Shown here: one piece after another, positions 47,623-60,369 of the stretch
How the letters are laid out: every line of letters starts with the position of its first letter
Position numbering within the stretch: the first letter of the stretch is position 1
DNA from: Pseudoclavibacter sp. AY1F1
Lineage (GTDB): Bacteria; Actinomycetota; Actinomycetes; Actinomycetales; Microbacteriaceae
Reading direction: 5' to 3'
Assembly: GCF_002931075.1 (NCBI RefSeq)
Contig: NZ_PSTQ01000001.1
Location: forward strand, 744,001-808,000
Length of the DNA stretch: 64,000 nt
The notes under the pieces: generated by a model
Seen by the model: only the letters and a program-made list of their open reading frames with translations
Database searches by the model: none
Told to the model about the DNA's origin: nothing
Translations under genes and position numbers: made by a program

Positions 47623-48288
47623 GTGAACGCGCGCATCAACCCCAGCATCCTGGCCGCAGACTTCGCCAATTTCGAGAGGGACCTCGGTCGCATCGCGTCC
47701 GCAGACGCGGCGCACGTCGACGTCATGGACAACCACTTCGTCCCGAACCTCACGTTCGGACAGCCGATGGTCGAGCGCCTTCAGGAGATCAGCCCCGTCC
47801 CGCTCGACCTCCATCTCATGATCGAGGACCCGGACCACTGGGCGCCTCAGTTCGCCGAGATGGGCGTCTTCTCGGTGACCTTCCACGCAGAGGCGGTGAC
47901 AAGCCCCGTGACCCTCGCGAAGAAACTCAAGGAGCGCGGCGCACGAGCAGGCATCGCGATCAACCCAGCGACGCCGCTCAGCGCGGTCGAAGAGATCCTG
48001 CCCCACTTCGACCAGCTGCTCATCATGACCGTCGAGCCCGGCTTCGGCGGCCAGTCGTTCATGGCGGACATGATGCCGAAACTCGCCAGGGCGGATGCCC
48101 TCCGTCGCTCGCACGGCCTCGAGACCTGGCTGCAGGTCGACGGCGGCATCTCGCTCGACACGATCGAGCTCGCGGCGGCTCACGGAGCCGACACGTTCGT
48201 CGCAGGGTCTGCCGTGTTCCGGGGCGACCCCGGGGACCAGATCGCCGCCCTCCGCGCAGCCGCGACGGGTGCCTCGCACGCGCACTAG
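47623..48288 (+). CDS. rpe: Ribulose-phosphate 3-epimerase
   Basis: Interconverts ribulose 5-phosphate and xylulose 5-phosphate in the pentose phosphate pathway. It has 221 residues from GTG 47623. TIM-barrel signatures are INPSILAADFANFERDL near residue 4, VDVMDNHFVPNLTFGQPMV (core, with metal-binding His and Asp) near residue 28, HLMIEDP near residue 65, MTVEPGFGGQSF near residue 138, and VDGGISLDT near residue 175. Residue choice and length are normal. Confidence 0.96.
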   Translation: MNARINPSILAADFANFERDLGRIASADAAHVDVMDNHFVPNLTFGQPMVERLQEISPVPLDLHLMIEDPDHWAPQFAEMGVFSVTFHAEAVTSPVTLAKKLKERGARAGIAINPATPLSAVEEILPHFDQLLIMTVEPGFGGQSFMADMMPKLARADALRRSHGLETWLQVDGGISLDTIELAAAHGADTFVAGSAVFRGDPGDQIAALRAAATGASHAH

Positions 48289-48300
48289 GCGCCAAGCGAC

Positions 48301-48306
48301 TACGCT
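48301..48306 (+). promoter_or_regulatory. -10 element of a probable leaderless hisE promoter
   Basis: TACGCT, six bases (GTGGCT) and GTG 48313. This spacing favours GTG 48313 over the in-frame GTG 48307 as the hisE start. Confidence 0.45.
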
Positions 48307-48312
48307 GTGGCT

Positions 48313-48576
48313 GTGAAATCCTTCGACACGCTGTTCGCAGAACTCTCCGAGAAAATCAGCTCCCGCCCAGAGGGTTCCGGGACGGTCCGCGAGTTCGACG
48401 CCGGCGTGCATACGATCGGGAAGAAGATCGTCGAGGAGGCCGCCGAGGTCTGGATGGCCGCCGAGTACGAGAGCGACGAGGAGACAGCCGAGGAGATCTC
48501 GCAGCTGCTCTACCATCTGCAAGTCCTCATGCTCGCCAAGGGCCTCACCCTCGACGACGTCTACCGCAAGCTCTAG
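48313..48576 (+). CDS. hisE: Phosphoribosyl-ATP diphosphatase
   Basis: Second step of histidine synthesis: hydrolyses PR-ATP to PR-AMP. It is an all-alpha MazG-like enzyme of 87 residues. The signature acidic helices are visible as [18 protein letters not shown] near residue 34 and [23 protein letters not shown] (core [15 protein letters not shown]) near residue 56. I place the start at GTG 48313 because of the leaderless promoter spacing and because family members begin at M-K-x-F-D; GTG 48307 adds two residues. It stands alone as a separate HisE, not fused to HisI. Confidence 0.94.
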   Translation: MKSFDTLFAELSEKISSRPEGSGTVREFDAGVHTIGKKIVEEAAEVWMAAEYESDEETAEEISQLLYHLQVLMLAKGLTLDDVYRKL

Positions 48577-48594
48577 ACGGCAACCCACGGCAGC

Positions 48595-48620
48595 GGGGCG
48601 AGCCAGCTGGCCGTCGCCCC
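48595..48620 (+). other. Hairpin in the hisE-hisG gap
   Basis: GGGGCGA and TCGCCCC form a perfect 7-bp stem around a 12-base loop that itself contains GCCAGCTGGC. It lies 18 bases after hisE in a 138-base gap before hisG. It may be a terminator or an attenuator for hisG; no T run or leader peptide rich in His codons is visible. Confidence 0.4.
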
Positions 48621-48714
48621 TGCAGAGCAGCTCGCGCGACAGCGCCGGTGCATCCACCGGGCCCCGCGCATCCACCCCCGATTCGCAACTCCGAGAACCA
48701 AGGACGTTCCCACA

Positions 48715-49554
48715 ATGCTTCGCATCGCCGTGCCAAACAAGGGCATGCTCGCCGAGACGGCAAACGAAATGCTGCAAGAGGCCGGATACCGCGGCCGCGG
48801 CGACAGCCGAGAGCTCGTCGCCATCGACCCCATCAACGACGTCGAGTTCTTCTACCTGCGCCCCCGCGACATCGCGACGTACGTCGGCTCCGGAGTGCTC
48901 GATGCCGGTATCACCGGCCGCGACTTCCTGCTGAACACCGAGTCGGCGGCCAAGGAGGTCCGCGCGCTGGACTTCGGCGACTCCACCTTCCGCTTCGCGG
49001 GTCCCGCCGGCGAGTTCACGGACGTGAGTCAGCTGCAGGGTAAGCGTGTCGCGACCAGCTACACGGGGCTCCTCGGGTCCTGGTTCGCTCGCGCGGGCAT
49101 CGAGGCGGAACTCGTGCCGCTCGAGGGCGCTGTCGAGTCGGCTATCCGCCTCGGTGTCGCGGACGCGGTCGCCGACGTCGTCTCGACTGGCGGGACGCTG
49201 CGCAAGGCGGGCCTCGAGGTCTTCGGACCGGTGATCCTCGAGTCGACGGCCGTGCTCATCTCCACGCCAGAGAAGGAGCACGCCGCGAGGCGCCTCCTGG
49301 GACGCCTCGACGGGGTCCTGGTGGCTCGCCGCTACGCCATCATGGATTACGACATCGAATCCTCGAAGCTCGAAGCCGCGCTCGCGATCACGCCGGGCTT
49401 CCAGTCGCCCACGATCTCGCCTCTGCGGGATTCGCAGTGGGTTGCTGTGCGCTCCATGGTGCCGCAGAACGAACTCAACCAGGTCATGGACCGCCTGCAG
49501 GATGCGGGCGCCAAGGCCATCATCGTCACGGCGCTGCAAGCCGTCCGGATGTGA
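48715..49554 (+). CDS. hisG: ATP phosphoribosyltransferase, long form
   Basis: First step of histidine synthesis, joining ATP and PRPP. It has 279 residues from ATG 48715, so it is the long form that carries its own C-terminal ACT-like regulatory domain (residues ~205-279, [24 protein letters not shown]; core [17 protein letters not shown]) and is feedback-inhibited by histidine. Catalytic features are [14 protein letters not shown] at the N-terminus, [23 protein letters not shown] (core [20 protein letters not shown]) near residue 44, and [15 protein letters not shown] near residue 155. It shares one base with hisF (TGATG). Confidence 0.96.
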   Translation: MLRIAVPNKGMLAETANEMLQEAGYRGRGDSRELVAIDPINDVEFFYLRPRDIATYVGSGVLDAGITGRDFLLNTESAAKEVRALDFGDSTFRFAGPAGEFTDVSQLQGKRVATSYTGLLGSWFARAGIEAELVPLEGAVESAIRLGVADAVADVVSTGGTLRKAGLEVFGPVILESTAVLISTPEKEHAARRLLGRLDGVLVARRYAIMDYDIESSKLEAALAITPGFQSPTISPLRDSQWVAVRSMVPQNELNQVMDRLQDAGAKAIIVTALQAVRM

Positions 49555-50360
49555 TGGCGGTGACCGACTCGCCGTCCACGCGGGGCACGGGCCTCGCGAC
49601 TCGCGTCATCCCGTGTCTCGACGTCGCCGCGGGGCGCGTCGTCAAGGGCGTCAATTTCCTTGACCTGCAGGATGCGGGAGACCCGGTCGAGCTCGCAGCC
49701 CTCTACGCCGCCCAGGGTGCGGATGAGCTGACCTTCCTCGACGTCACGGCGTCGACGGAGGGACGGGGGACAACCTACGACCTCGTGACCCGGACCGCTG
49801 AGCAGGTCTTCATCCCGCTGACCGTCGGCGGCGGTGTCCGCAGCGTCGAAGACGTGCGAGTCCTGCTCGCGTGCGGTGCCGACAAGGTCGGCGTCAACTC
49901 CGCGGCGATTGCCCGTCCTGCGCTCCTCGACGAGATTTCTTCGACGTTCGGGAAGCAGGTGCTTGTGCTCTCTCTCGACGTCAAGCGTTCCGACGCCACG
50001 GAGTCGGGCTTCGTGGTCACCTCACACGGGGGCCGCACCGACACCGGCATCGACGCGCTGGCCTGGGCGAGCGAGGCCGTTGAACGCGGTGCGGGAGAGC
50101 TCCTCGTCAACTCGATGGATGCCGATGGGACGAAGGCTGGGTTCGACCTGGAGCTGACACGACTCGTGCGCGAGCTGGCTTCTGTCCCCGTCATCGCCTC
50201 GGGCGGCGCTGGTGCGCTCGAGCACTTTGCGCCCGCAGTCGAGGCAGGCGCGGACGCCGTGCTCGCGGCGAGCGTCTTCCACCACAGGCAGTTCACGATC
50301 GGCGAGGTCAAGGATTCTCTCGCCGAGGCGGGCGTCACCGTGAGGAGGAGCGTCAGATGA
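49554..50360 (+). CDS. hisF: Imidazole glycerol phosphate synthase subunit HisF
   Basis: Cyclase subunit that uses ammonia from HisH to make IGP and AICAR. It has 268 residues from ATG 49554, overlapping the hisG stop. TIM-barrel signatures are [20 protein letters not shown] (core [14 protein letters not shown], catalytic Asp) near residue 15, [10 protein letters not shown] near residue 53, [14 protein letters not shown] near residue 86, [19 protein letters not shown] (core [11 protein letters not shown], second catalytic Asp) near residue 182, and [13 protein letters not shown] near residue 214. hisH and hisA are not in the window. Confidence 0.96.
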   Translation: MAVTDSPSTRGTGLATRVIPCLDVAAGRVVKGVNFLDLQDAGDPVELAALYAAQGADELTFLDVTASTEGRGTTYDLVTRTAEQVFIPLTVGGGVRSVEDVRVLLACGADKVGVNSAAIARPALLDEISSTFGKQVLVLSLDVKRSDATESGFVVTSHGGRTDTGIDALAWASEAVERGAGELLVNSMDADGTKAGFDLELTRLVRELASVPVIASGGAGALEHFAPAVEAGADAVLAASVFHHRQFTIGEVKDSLAEAGVTVRRSVR

Positions 50361-50746
50361 GGGCAGCACGCTTCCCTGTGGCACGGGGCGACATCGATCA
50401 GATCGTGGCCAGGACCTCGTTCGACGAACGCGGACTCGTTCCCGTCATCGTCACGCAGTGGGACACGCGAGAGGTGCTCATGCTCGCGTACATGAACGCT
50501 GAGTCGCTCCGCATGACGCTCACCGAGGGTCGGGTTGTCTACTGGTCGCGGTCACGGTCCGAGCTGTGGCGCAAGGGCGACACCTCCGGCAACACTCAGC
50601 GGCTCGTGAGCTTCGCACTCGACTGCGACGCCGACACGATCCTCATCCGCGTCGACCAACAGGGCCCCGCGTGCCACACGGGCACACGCACGTGTTTCGA
50701 CGGCGACGAGCACGCACTCGACTTCCAGCCTCATGATCGCGCCTGA
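50357..50746 (+). CDS. hisI: Phosphoribosyl-AMP cyclohydrolase
   Basis: Third step of histidine synthesis, opening the purine ring of PR-AMP. It has 129 residues from ATG 50357, overlapping hisF by four bases. Signatures are [21 protein letters not shown] (core [12 protein letters not shown]) near residue 29, [19 protein letters not shown] (core [16 protein letters not shown]) near residue 58, and the metal-binding [21 protein letters not shown] near residue 90 (core [16 protein letters not shown]). Its end overlaps the next gene by 14 bases, so the his and trp segments are probably one transcript. Confidence 0.95.
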   Translation: MRAARFPVARGDIDQIVARTSFDERGLVPVIVTQWDTREVLMLAYMNAESLRMTLTEGRVVYWSRSRSELWRKGDTSGNTQRLVSFALDCDADTILIRVDQQGPACHTGTRTCFDGDEHALDFQPHDRA

Positions 50747-51416
50747 CCTCGCCGGCAAGCGCGGGAAGCGCGGGACGCTGCTCACGATCATCGTCGGCGT
50801 GGGGTTGGCGATGCTCGCCTGGTCGCAGGTCTGGTTCTCCTACAACCTCGCCCTCGGCGCCGAGTTCTACGGCGGCGAGGTGCGCGGCGACGTCGCCGCG
50901 CCCGCGGTCATGGCCCTTGCGCTCGCCGGCCTCGCCGTCCTGGCCGCCCTCGCTCTGGCCGGGGTCGTGTTCCGCTACATCCTCGGCGCGCTCCTCGCGC
51001 TTGTCGGCGCCGTGCTCGTGCTCCAGGCCTTCCTGGCTGTTGCCAACCCCGTCCCGGCCATCGCTCCCGGGGCGACCGCCGCATCCGGTCTGGCCGGTGA
51101 GCAGACGATCGCGGACGCGGTTGCGGCTGGCACCGTCTCGGTCACTTTCTGGCCGTGGCTGGCTGTTGTCGCCGGGGCCGTTCTCGCGTTCGCGGGTGTG
51201 CTCGCGATTGTCACGGCGCGCCGGTGGCCGACAGGCGGGCGTCGTTTCAAGACGACTTCGCTCGAGCCCGTCGACTCCGAGGCCGAAAGCGGCAGCGAAG
51301 CGGATGCGGCACCGGCCGCCGCGGGGACGGACAGCGATCGGCGCGTCGAGCAGTGGGACGCGCTGAGCCACGGCGACGACCCGACCGACGCCGGTTCCCC
51401 GCGGCGGTCCAGCTAG
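50733..51416 (+). CDS. Trp biosynthesis-associated membrane protein
   Basis: A 227-residue membrane protein from ATG 50733. Four likely transmembrane helices lie near residues 14-34, 57-78, 83-103 and 132-157. The WSQVWFSYNL segment between helices one and two, and the position upstream of trpC-trpB-trpA, match the actinobacterial trp-operon membrane protein family (TIGR02234). Its role is unknown. The cytoplasmic tail (residues ~165-227) is acidic and low in complexity. In related genomes trpE lies just upstream of this gene; here hisI does, with overlap. Confidence 0.85.
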   Translation: MIAPDLAGKRGKRGTLLTIIVGVGLAMLAWSQVWFSYNLALGAEFYGGEVRGDVAAPAVMALALAGLAVLAALALAGVVFRYILGALLALVGAVLVLQAFLAVANPVPAIAPGATAASGLAGEQTIADAVAAGTVSVTFWPWLAVVAGAVLAFAGVLAIVTARRWPTGGRRFKTTSLEPVDSEAESGSEADAAPAAAGTDSDRRVEQWDALSHGDDPTDAGSPRRSS

Positions 51417-51419
51417 ACT
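51414..51419 (+). promoter_or_regulatory. -10-like element overlapping the stop of the Trp-associated gene
   Basis: TAGACT whose first three bases are the stop codon. It could start a transcript near 51426 for the small membrane protein and trpCBA. No clear -35. Confidence 0.3.
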
Positions 51420-51451
51420 TACCCCCAGCGCACGTGACAAGGAGCACCCTC

Positions 51452-51730
51452 ATGACTGAACTGGCCGCGAAGACGTCCCACGAACCCACGAGCATCGCCG
51501 AAGCCGAGGAGATTCAGGAAGCACCGCTGCAGGAGCCGCACGAGAGCCACGGGCACTCGGTCGCCGCCTGGACCGGAGTCCTCATCATGCTCGTCGGCTT
51601 CACCGTCGGCACGCTCGGCATCTGGTTCGACCAGAACATCGTGACCTGGGTTGGTGTCGTCGCGATCGTCGTCGGCGCCATCGCCTGGCCAGCGCTTGCA
51701 CGCCTCGGCTTCGGGCCGAAGGCGCACTAG
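51452..51730 (+). CDS. HGxxPAAW-family small membrane protein (DUF6704-like)
   Basis: A 92-residue protein from ATG 51452 with AAGGAG upstream. A charged N-terminus ends in the signature HGHSVAAW near residue 43, which matches HGxxPAAW except that Val replaces Pro. Two transmembrane helices follow (residues ~46-64 and ~68-85). Homologues lie between the Trp-associated membrane protein and trpC in many actinobacteria. Function unknown. One base separates it from trpC, so translation is probably coupled. Confidence 0.8.
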   Translation: MTELAAKTSHEPTSIAEAEEIQEAPLQEPHESHGHSVAAWTGVLIMLVGFTVGTLGIWFDQNIVTWVGVVAIVVGAIAWPALARLGFGPKAH

Positions 51731-51731
51731 C

Positions 51732-52505
51732 TTGCTCGAGTCGCTGTACCACGGCGCTCTCGAGGACGCCGCGGAGCGTCGAGAACGAACACCGGCACGG
51801 GCACTCGAGGCCCGTATTTCGGACGTCGCTCCCGCGCTCGACGCCTACTCGGCCCTTGCGCGCTCGGAGCGCGTCAACATCATCGCCGAGGTGAAGCGCG
51901 CGAGCCCGTCCCGCGGGCGCCTCGCCGATATCCCAGACCCGGCAGTTCTCGCCGCCTCCTACGAGCGCGGGGGAGCAGCCGCGATCTCCGTACTCACCGA
52001 GCAGCGGAAGTTCCTCGGCTCGCTTGACGATCTTCGTGCGGTTCGCGACACGGTTGCCGTGCCTGTGCTCCGTAAGGAGTTCATCGCCGAGGAGTACCAG
52101 CTGCTCGAGGCACGTGCCTGCGGCGCGGACCTGGCGCTCCTCATCGTGGCGGGCCTCGACCAGTCGACGCTTGCACGACTCGCGGAGTTCACCGAGCAGC
52201 TCGGCATGACGGCGCTCGTCGAAGCGCACTCGAAGGACGAATTGCTTCGCGGCCTCGACGCGGGAGCACGAATCCTCGGCGTCAACGCCCGTAACCTCGC
52301 GACGTTCGAACTCCACCCCGAGCTCTTCGGAGAGCTCGCCCCCCTCTACCCGAACGACGTGGTCAAAGTCGCCGAATCGGCGGTCCTCGAACCAGCGCAC
52401 GTTCGCCGCTACCGCGACGCCGGTGCCGACGCAGTCCTCATCGGGGAGGCGCTCGTCACGGGCGGTGACCCCGAATCAACCCTGGAGACCTTCCACCTCG
52501 CATGA
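51732..52505 (+). CDS. trpC: Indole-3-glycerol phosphate synthase
   Basis: Closes the indole ring from CdRP. It has 257 residues from TTG 51732, one base after the previous stop; an earlier ATG at 51651 lies inside the preceding gene. TIM-barrel signatures are [20 protein letters not shown] near residue 49 (core [13 protein letters not shown], catalytic Lys and Glu), [14 protein letters not shown] near residue 81, [22 protein letters not shown] (core [11 protein letters not shown]) near residue 112, LGVNARNL near residue 180, and VAESAV near residue 213. It is monofunctional, not fused to trpF. Confidence 0.95.
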   Translation: MLESLYHGALEDAAERRERTPARALEARISDVAPALDAYSALARSERVNIIAEVKRASPSRGRLADIPDPAVLAASYERGGAAAISVLTEQRKFLGSLDDLRAVRDTVAVPVLRKEFIAEEYQLLEARACGADLALLIVAGLDQSTLARLAEFTEQLGMTALVEAHSKDELLRGLDAGARILGVNARNLATFELHPELFGELAPLYPNDVVKVAESAVLEPAHVRRYRDAGADAVLIGEALVTGGDPESTLETFHLA

Positions 52506-53764
52506 GCATTCAGCCCCCAAGCACGACGTCGTTGCGCGACGCCTCAGGCCCCTACTACGGCGAGTTCGGCGGGAGGTTCGTTCCCGAGAGCCTCATGGCC
52601 GCTCTCGACGAGTTGTCGACCGCCTGGGAGGCGGCAAAAGCGGACGACGAGTTCTGGGCTGAACTCGCCCGTCTGCACCGCGACTACTCGGGGCGCCCCT
52701 CGATCATCACAGAAGCCCCGCGTTTCGCGGCGCACGCCGGTGGCGCTCGTATCATCCTGAAGCGCGAGGACCTCAACCACACGGGCTCGCACAAGATCAA
52801 CAACGTGCTCGGCCAGGCGCTACTCACGAAGCGGATCGGCAAGACCAGGGTCATCGCCGAGACCGGTGCAGGCCAGCACGGTGTCGCCACGGCGACGGCG
52901 GCCGCGCTCTTCGGGCTCGACTGCACGATCTACATGGGAGCCGTCGACACGGCCCGCCAGGCGCTCAACGTCGCCCGGATGCGCCTGCTCGGCGCCGAGG
53001 TCGTTGCCGTGGAGTCGGGGTCAGCGACGCTCAAGGACGCCATCAACGACGCCATGCGCGACTGGGTTGCTTCGGTGGACACCACCAACTACCTCTTCGG
53101 CACCGCAGCTGGCCCGCATCCCTTCCCGGCCCTGGTCCGCGACCTGCAGTCGATCATCGGCGAAGAGGCGCGCCAGCAGGTGCTGGACCTCACCGGCTCG
53201 CTGCCTGACGCCGTGGTCGCGTGCGTCGGCGGAGGCTCGAACGCCATCGGCATCTTCAGCGCCTTCCTGGACGACTCGTCCGTCGCCCTCTACGGATACG
53301 AGGCTGCAGGCGACGGGGTCGACACACCACGGCACGCGGCGACGATCGGTGCCGGTCGCCCGGGAGTCCTCCACGGTGCACGAACGCTGCTGCTGCAGGA
53401 CTCGGACGGCCAGACCATCGAGTCGCACTCGATCTCGGCTGGTCTCGACTACCCGGGAGTTGGGCCAGAGCACGCCTACCTGGCGGCGATCGGCCGCGCG
53501 CAGTACCTGCCTGTCACGGATGCGGCCGCCATGGAGGCGTTTAGGCTCCTCGCGCGCACCGAGGGCATCATCCCGGCCATCGAGTCGAGCCACGCGCTCG
53601 CAGGTGCTCTGGAACTCGGCAAGGAGCTCGGCCCGGACGCAACCATCCTGGTCTCGCTCTCCGGCCGAGGAGACAAGGACATGGAGACAGCTGCCGAGTA
53701 CTTCAGGCTCGGCGACCCGGATCGCACCGAGGGTCACGAATCAGCAGAAGGACAGAGCAAGTGA
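52502..53764 (+). CDS. trpB: Tryptophan synthase beta chain
   Basis: PLP enzyme that joins indole and serine. It has 420 residues from ATG 52502. Signatures are [14 protein letters not shown] near residue 20, [20 protein letters not shown] near residue 84 (the Schiff-base Lys is in GSHKIN), [12 protein letters not shown] near residue 119, the phosphate-binding GGGSNAIG near residue 242, and GVGPEHAYL near residue 320. A short polar tail ends the protein. It overlaps trpC (ATGA) and trpA (GTGA) by four bases each, keeping alpha and beta synthesis balanced. Confidence 0.97.
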   Translation: MSIQPPSTTSLRDASGPYYGEFGGRFVPESLMAALDELSTAWEAAKADDEFWAELARLHRDYSGRPSIITEAPRFAAHAGGARIILKREDLNHTGSHKINNVLGQALLTKRIGKTRVIAETGAGQHGVATATAAALFGLDCTIYMGAVDTARQALNVARMRLLGAEVVAVESGSATLKDAINDAMRDWVASVDTTNYLFGTAAGPHPFPALVRDLQSIIGEEARQQVLDLTGSLPDAVVACVGGGSNAIGIFSAFLDDSSVALYGYEAAGDGVDTPRHAATIGAGRPGVLHGARTLLLQDSDGQTIESHSISAGLDYPGVGPEHAYLAAIGRAQYLPVTDAAAMEAFRLLARTEGIIPAIESSHALAGALELGKELGPDATILVSLSGRGDKDMETAAEYFRLGDPDRTEGHESAEGQSK

Positions 53765-54582
53765 CCTCAACACCATCCGCACTCGAGAGCGTCATCGACG
53801 CCGCGAACCGCGACCGCAGGGGCGCTCTTGTCGCCTACCTGCCCGTCGGGTTCCCGGACTTCGAGACGTCAGTGGCCGCGGCGATCGCCGTCATCAAGGC
53901 CGGAGCTGATGTGCTGGAGCTCGGCATGCCGTACTCCGACCCCGTCATGGACGGCCCCGTCATCCAGGCCGCCGCCGTGCAGGCGCTCGAGGGCGGCTTC
54001 CGCACCGAGCACGTCTTCGAGGCGATCAGACAGATCCGCGCGGAGGTCGATGCCCCGATCGTCGTCATGACTTACTGGAACCTGGTCATGCAGTACGGCG
54101 TCGACGAGTTCGCTCGCGACCTGGCCGCTGCTGGCGGCAACGGGCTCATCACCCCTGACCTCGTGCCTGACGAGGGGGCGGAGTGGATCACGGCGGCCAC
54201 GGACCACGACCTGGACCGCGTGTTCCTGGCGGCTCCCACCTCGAGCGACCCTCGACTCGACCTCGTCATCAACTCGAGCAGGGGGTTCGTGTACACGGTC
54301 TCCACAATGGGCATCACCGGGGCCCGGGCTGACGTCGACCAGGCCGCGAGGACGCTCGCTGATCGACTGCACGCTCACGGCTGCATGAGGGCGTGTGTCG
54401 GCCTCGGCATCTCGACGGCAGAGCAGGTGCGTGAAGTGCTGGACTACGCCGAGGGCGCCATCGTCGGCTCTGCCCTCGTCAAAGCCCTCGCATCGGGCGG
54501 CGTCGAAGCGGTCGCGGAGACCGCGGCGCAGCTTGCACGCGGCACGGCGCTCGACGCCACGACTTCGAAGGAACAGGCATGA
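53761..54582 (+). CDS. trpA: Tryptophan synthase alpha chain
   Basis: Splits indole-3-glycerol phosphate to indole, which passes through the tunnel to TrpB. It has 273 residues from GTG 53761. Signatures are [16 protein letters not shown] near residue 22, [19 protein letters not shown] near residue 56 (core [14 protein letters not shown], with the catalytic Asp and nearby Glu), [11 protein letters not shown] near residue 130, and [15 protein letters not shown] near residue 177. Normal length. It overlaps lgt by four bases (ATGA). Confidence 0.96.
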   Translation: MTSTPSALESVIDAANRDRRGALVAYLPVGFPDFETSVAAAIAVIKAGADVLELGMPYSDPVMDGPVIQAAAVQALEGGFRTEHVFEAIRQIRAEVDAPIVVMTYWNLVMQYGVDEFARDLAAAGGNGLITPDLVPDEGAEWITAATDHDLDRVFLAAPTSSDPRLDLVINSSRGFVYTVSTMGITGARADVDQAARTLADRLHAHGCMRACVGLGISTAEQVREVLDYAEGAIVGSALVKALASGGVEAVAETAAQLARGTALDATTSKEQA

Positions 54583-55613
54583 CGCCACTGACCGGAATCC
54601 CCAGCCCGCCCCTCGAGTGGTCGAGCTTCGAGATCGGCCCGCTCACGGTGCACCTCTATGCGCTGTTCATCGTGGCGGGCATGGTCCTCGCTGTACTGTG
54701 GACCGACCGCCGCCTGACGGCGCGTGGCGGTGAGAAGTGGATCACGGTCGATTTCGCGATCTGGGCCGTGCTGCTCGGGCTTCTCGGCGCTCGCCTGTAC
54801 CACGTGTTCACGCACCCCGCCGATTACTTCTTCGAGGGCGCGAACTTCTGGCGCATCTTCTTCATCTGGGAGGGCGGCAACGCCATCATCGGCTCCCTCA
54901 TCGGCGGGGCGATCGGTATTCTCATCGCGAGCCGCATGACCGGCATCAGGATGCTCGCCTTCTCGGACGCGCTCGTCCCCGGCCTGCTGCTCGCTCAGGC
55001 GGTCGGGCGCCTCGGTAACTACTTCAATCACGAGCTGTACGGCTGGCCAACCGACCTGCCGTGGGGTCTGCAGATCGAGTCGAGCAACCCTGCGTTCCCC
55101 ATCGGTCTGCCGGAGGGAACGCTCTTCCACCCGACTTTCCTCTACGAGATGCTCTGGAACCTCGTCGGCATCGCGCTCATCGTGCTCCTCGAGCGGATGT
55201 TCCGCTGGCGCACCGGCAAGACCCTCGCGTCGTACCTCATCTGGTACGGCACTGGGCGCATCTGGATCGAATCGATTCGCGTCGACTACTCCGAGGTCAT
55301 CTTGGGCATGCGCTCGAACGTGTTCGGGGCGCTGTGCCTCGTGATCGTCGGCATCGCGCTGTTCGTCTACGTGTCTCGACTGCCCGCCTCTCAGTTGAGC
55401 AGCAGCATCTACCTGCCTGGCAGGGACCCTGAATCGGAAGCGCTGAAGGCAGCGGAAGACGACGCTGACGCTGTCGACCTCGATGACGCTGAGGAAACCT
55501 CCGCGCAACACGAGGGTCACGACGAGGAAACTTCCGAAGCCTTGCCTAACTCGTTGGACAGCGAAGAATCCCCTGATGAGAAAGAAGAAGTGACCAGCGC
55601 ACCGAAGAGCTGA
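54579..55613 (+). CDS. lgt: Phosphatidylglycerol-prolipoprotein diacylglyceryl transferase
   Basis: Integral membrane enzyme that adds diacylglyceryl to the lipobox cysteine of prolipoproteins. It has 344 residues from ATG 54579. About seven transmembrane helices are visible between residues 20 and 270. The Lgt signature AQAVGRLGNYFNHELYGWP (core GRLGNYFNHELYG) is near residue 140, and an earlier GLLGARLYHV segment carries the conserved catalytic-region His. The last 70 residues are a very acidic, Asp/Glu-rich cytoplasmic tail, an actinobacterial variation. Its place after trpA is conserved in the phylum and has no known functional meaning. Confidence 0.95.
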   Translation: MTPLTGIPSPPLEWSSFEIGPLTVHLYALFIVAGMVLAVLWTDRRLTARGGEKWITVDFAIWAVLLGLLGARLYHVFTHPADYFFEGANFWRIFFIWEGGNAIIGSLIGGAIGILIASRMTGIRMLAFSDALVPGLLLAQAVGRLGNYFNHELYGWPTDLPWGLQIESSNPAFPIGLPEGTLFHPTFLYEMLWNLVGIALIVLLERMFRWRTGKTLASYLIWYGTGRIWIESIRVDYSEVILGMRSNVFGALCLVIVGIALFVYVSRLPASQLSSSIYLPGRDPESEALKAAEDDADAVDLDDAEETSAQHEGHDEETSEALPNSLDSEESPDEKEEVTSAPKS

Positions 55614-55620
55614 CCACTCC

Positions 55621-55649
55621 GACCCCGTCCTGCTCAGGCGTCGGGGGTC
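55621..55649 (+). terminator. Probable terminator after lgt
   Basis: GACCCCG and CGGGGGTC form a 7-bp stem with one bulged G; the enclosed loop contains a further CCTG-CT-CAGG hairpin. It starts seven bases after the lgt stop. No T run. Confidence 0.5.
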
Positions 55650-55687
55650 ACCTGCGAAACACAGAAGTAACACAGCGGTCGTAATCT
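55647..55687 (+). promoter_or_regulatory. GlnR-like boxes and -10 element of gltBD
   Basis: GTCAC (55647-55651), four bases, GAAAC (55656-55660), six bases, GTAAC (55667-55671). GlnR boxes in actinobacteria are alternating GTNAC and GAAAC half-sites six bases apart, so the last two half-sites fit exactly. TAATCT at 55682-55687 is a good -10. The boxes lie over and above the -35 region, as expected for a regulator of nitrogen genes. I infer GlnR control; no experiment is implied. The remaining leader to 55800 has a small CCCG/CGGG hairpin at 55718-55731 and nothing else I can support. Confidence 0.5.
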
Positions 55688-55800
55688 GCTGAATGGACCG
55701 ACGGACGCCTGTAGGCACCCGCCCCCACGGGCTCCGTCAACATCAGTCTTCTGTCGAGTCCGCCAAGTGACCCATGGCACCACCGACGAGGGGACGAGTT

Positions 55801-60361
<4,561 letters not shown>

Positions 60362-60369
<8 letters not shown>

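Noticed and set aside
47515-49539. A 674-codon minus-strand open frame opposite rpe, hisE and hisG
   Set aside because: It crosses three real plus-strand genes and their gaps, with no protein signature.
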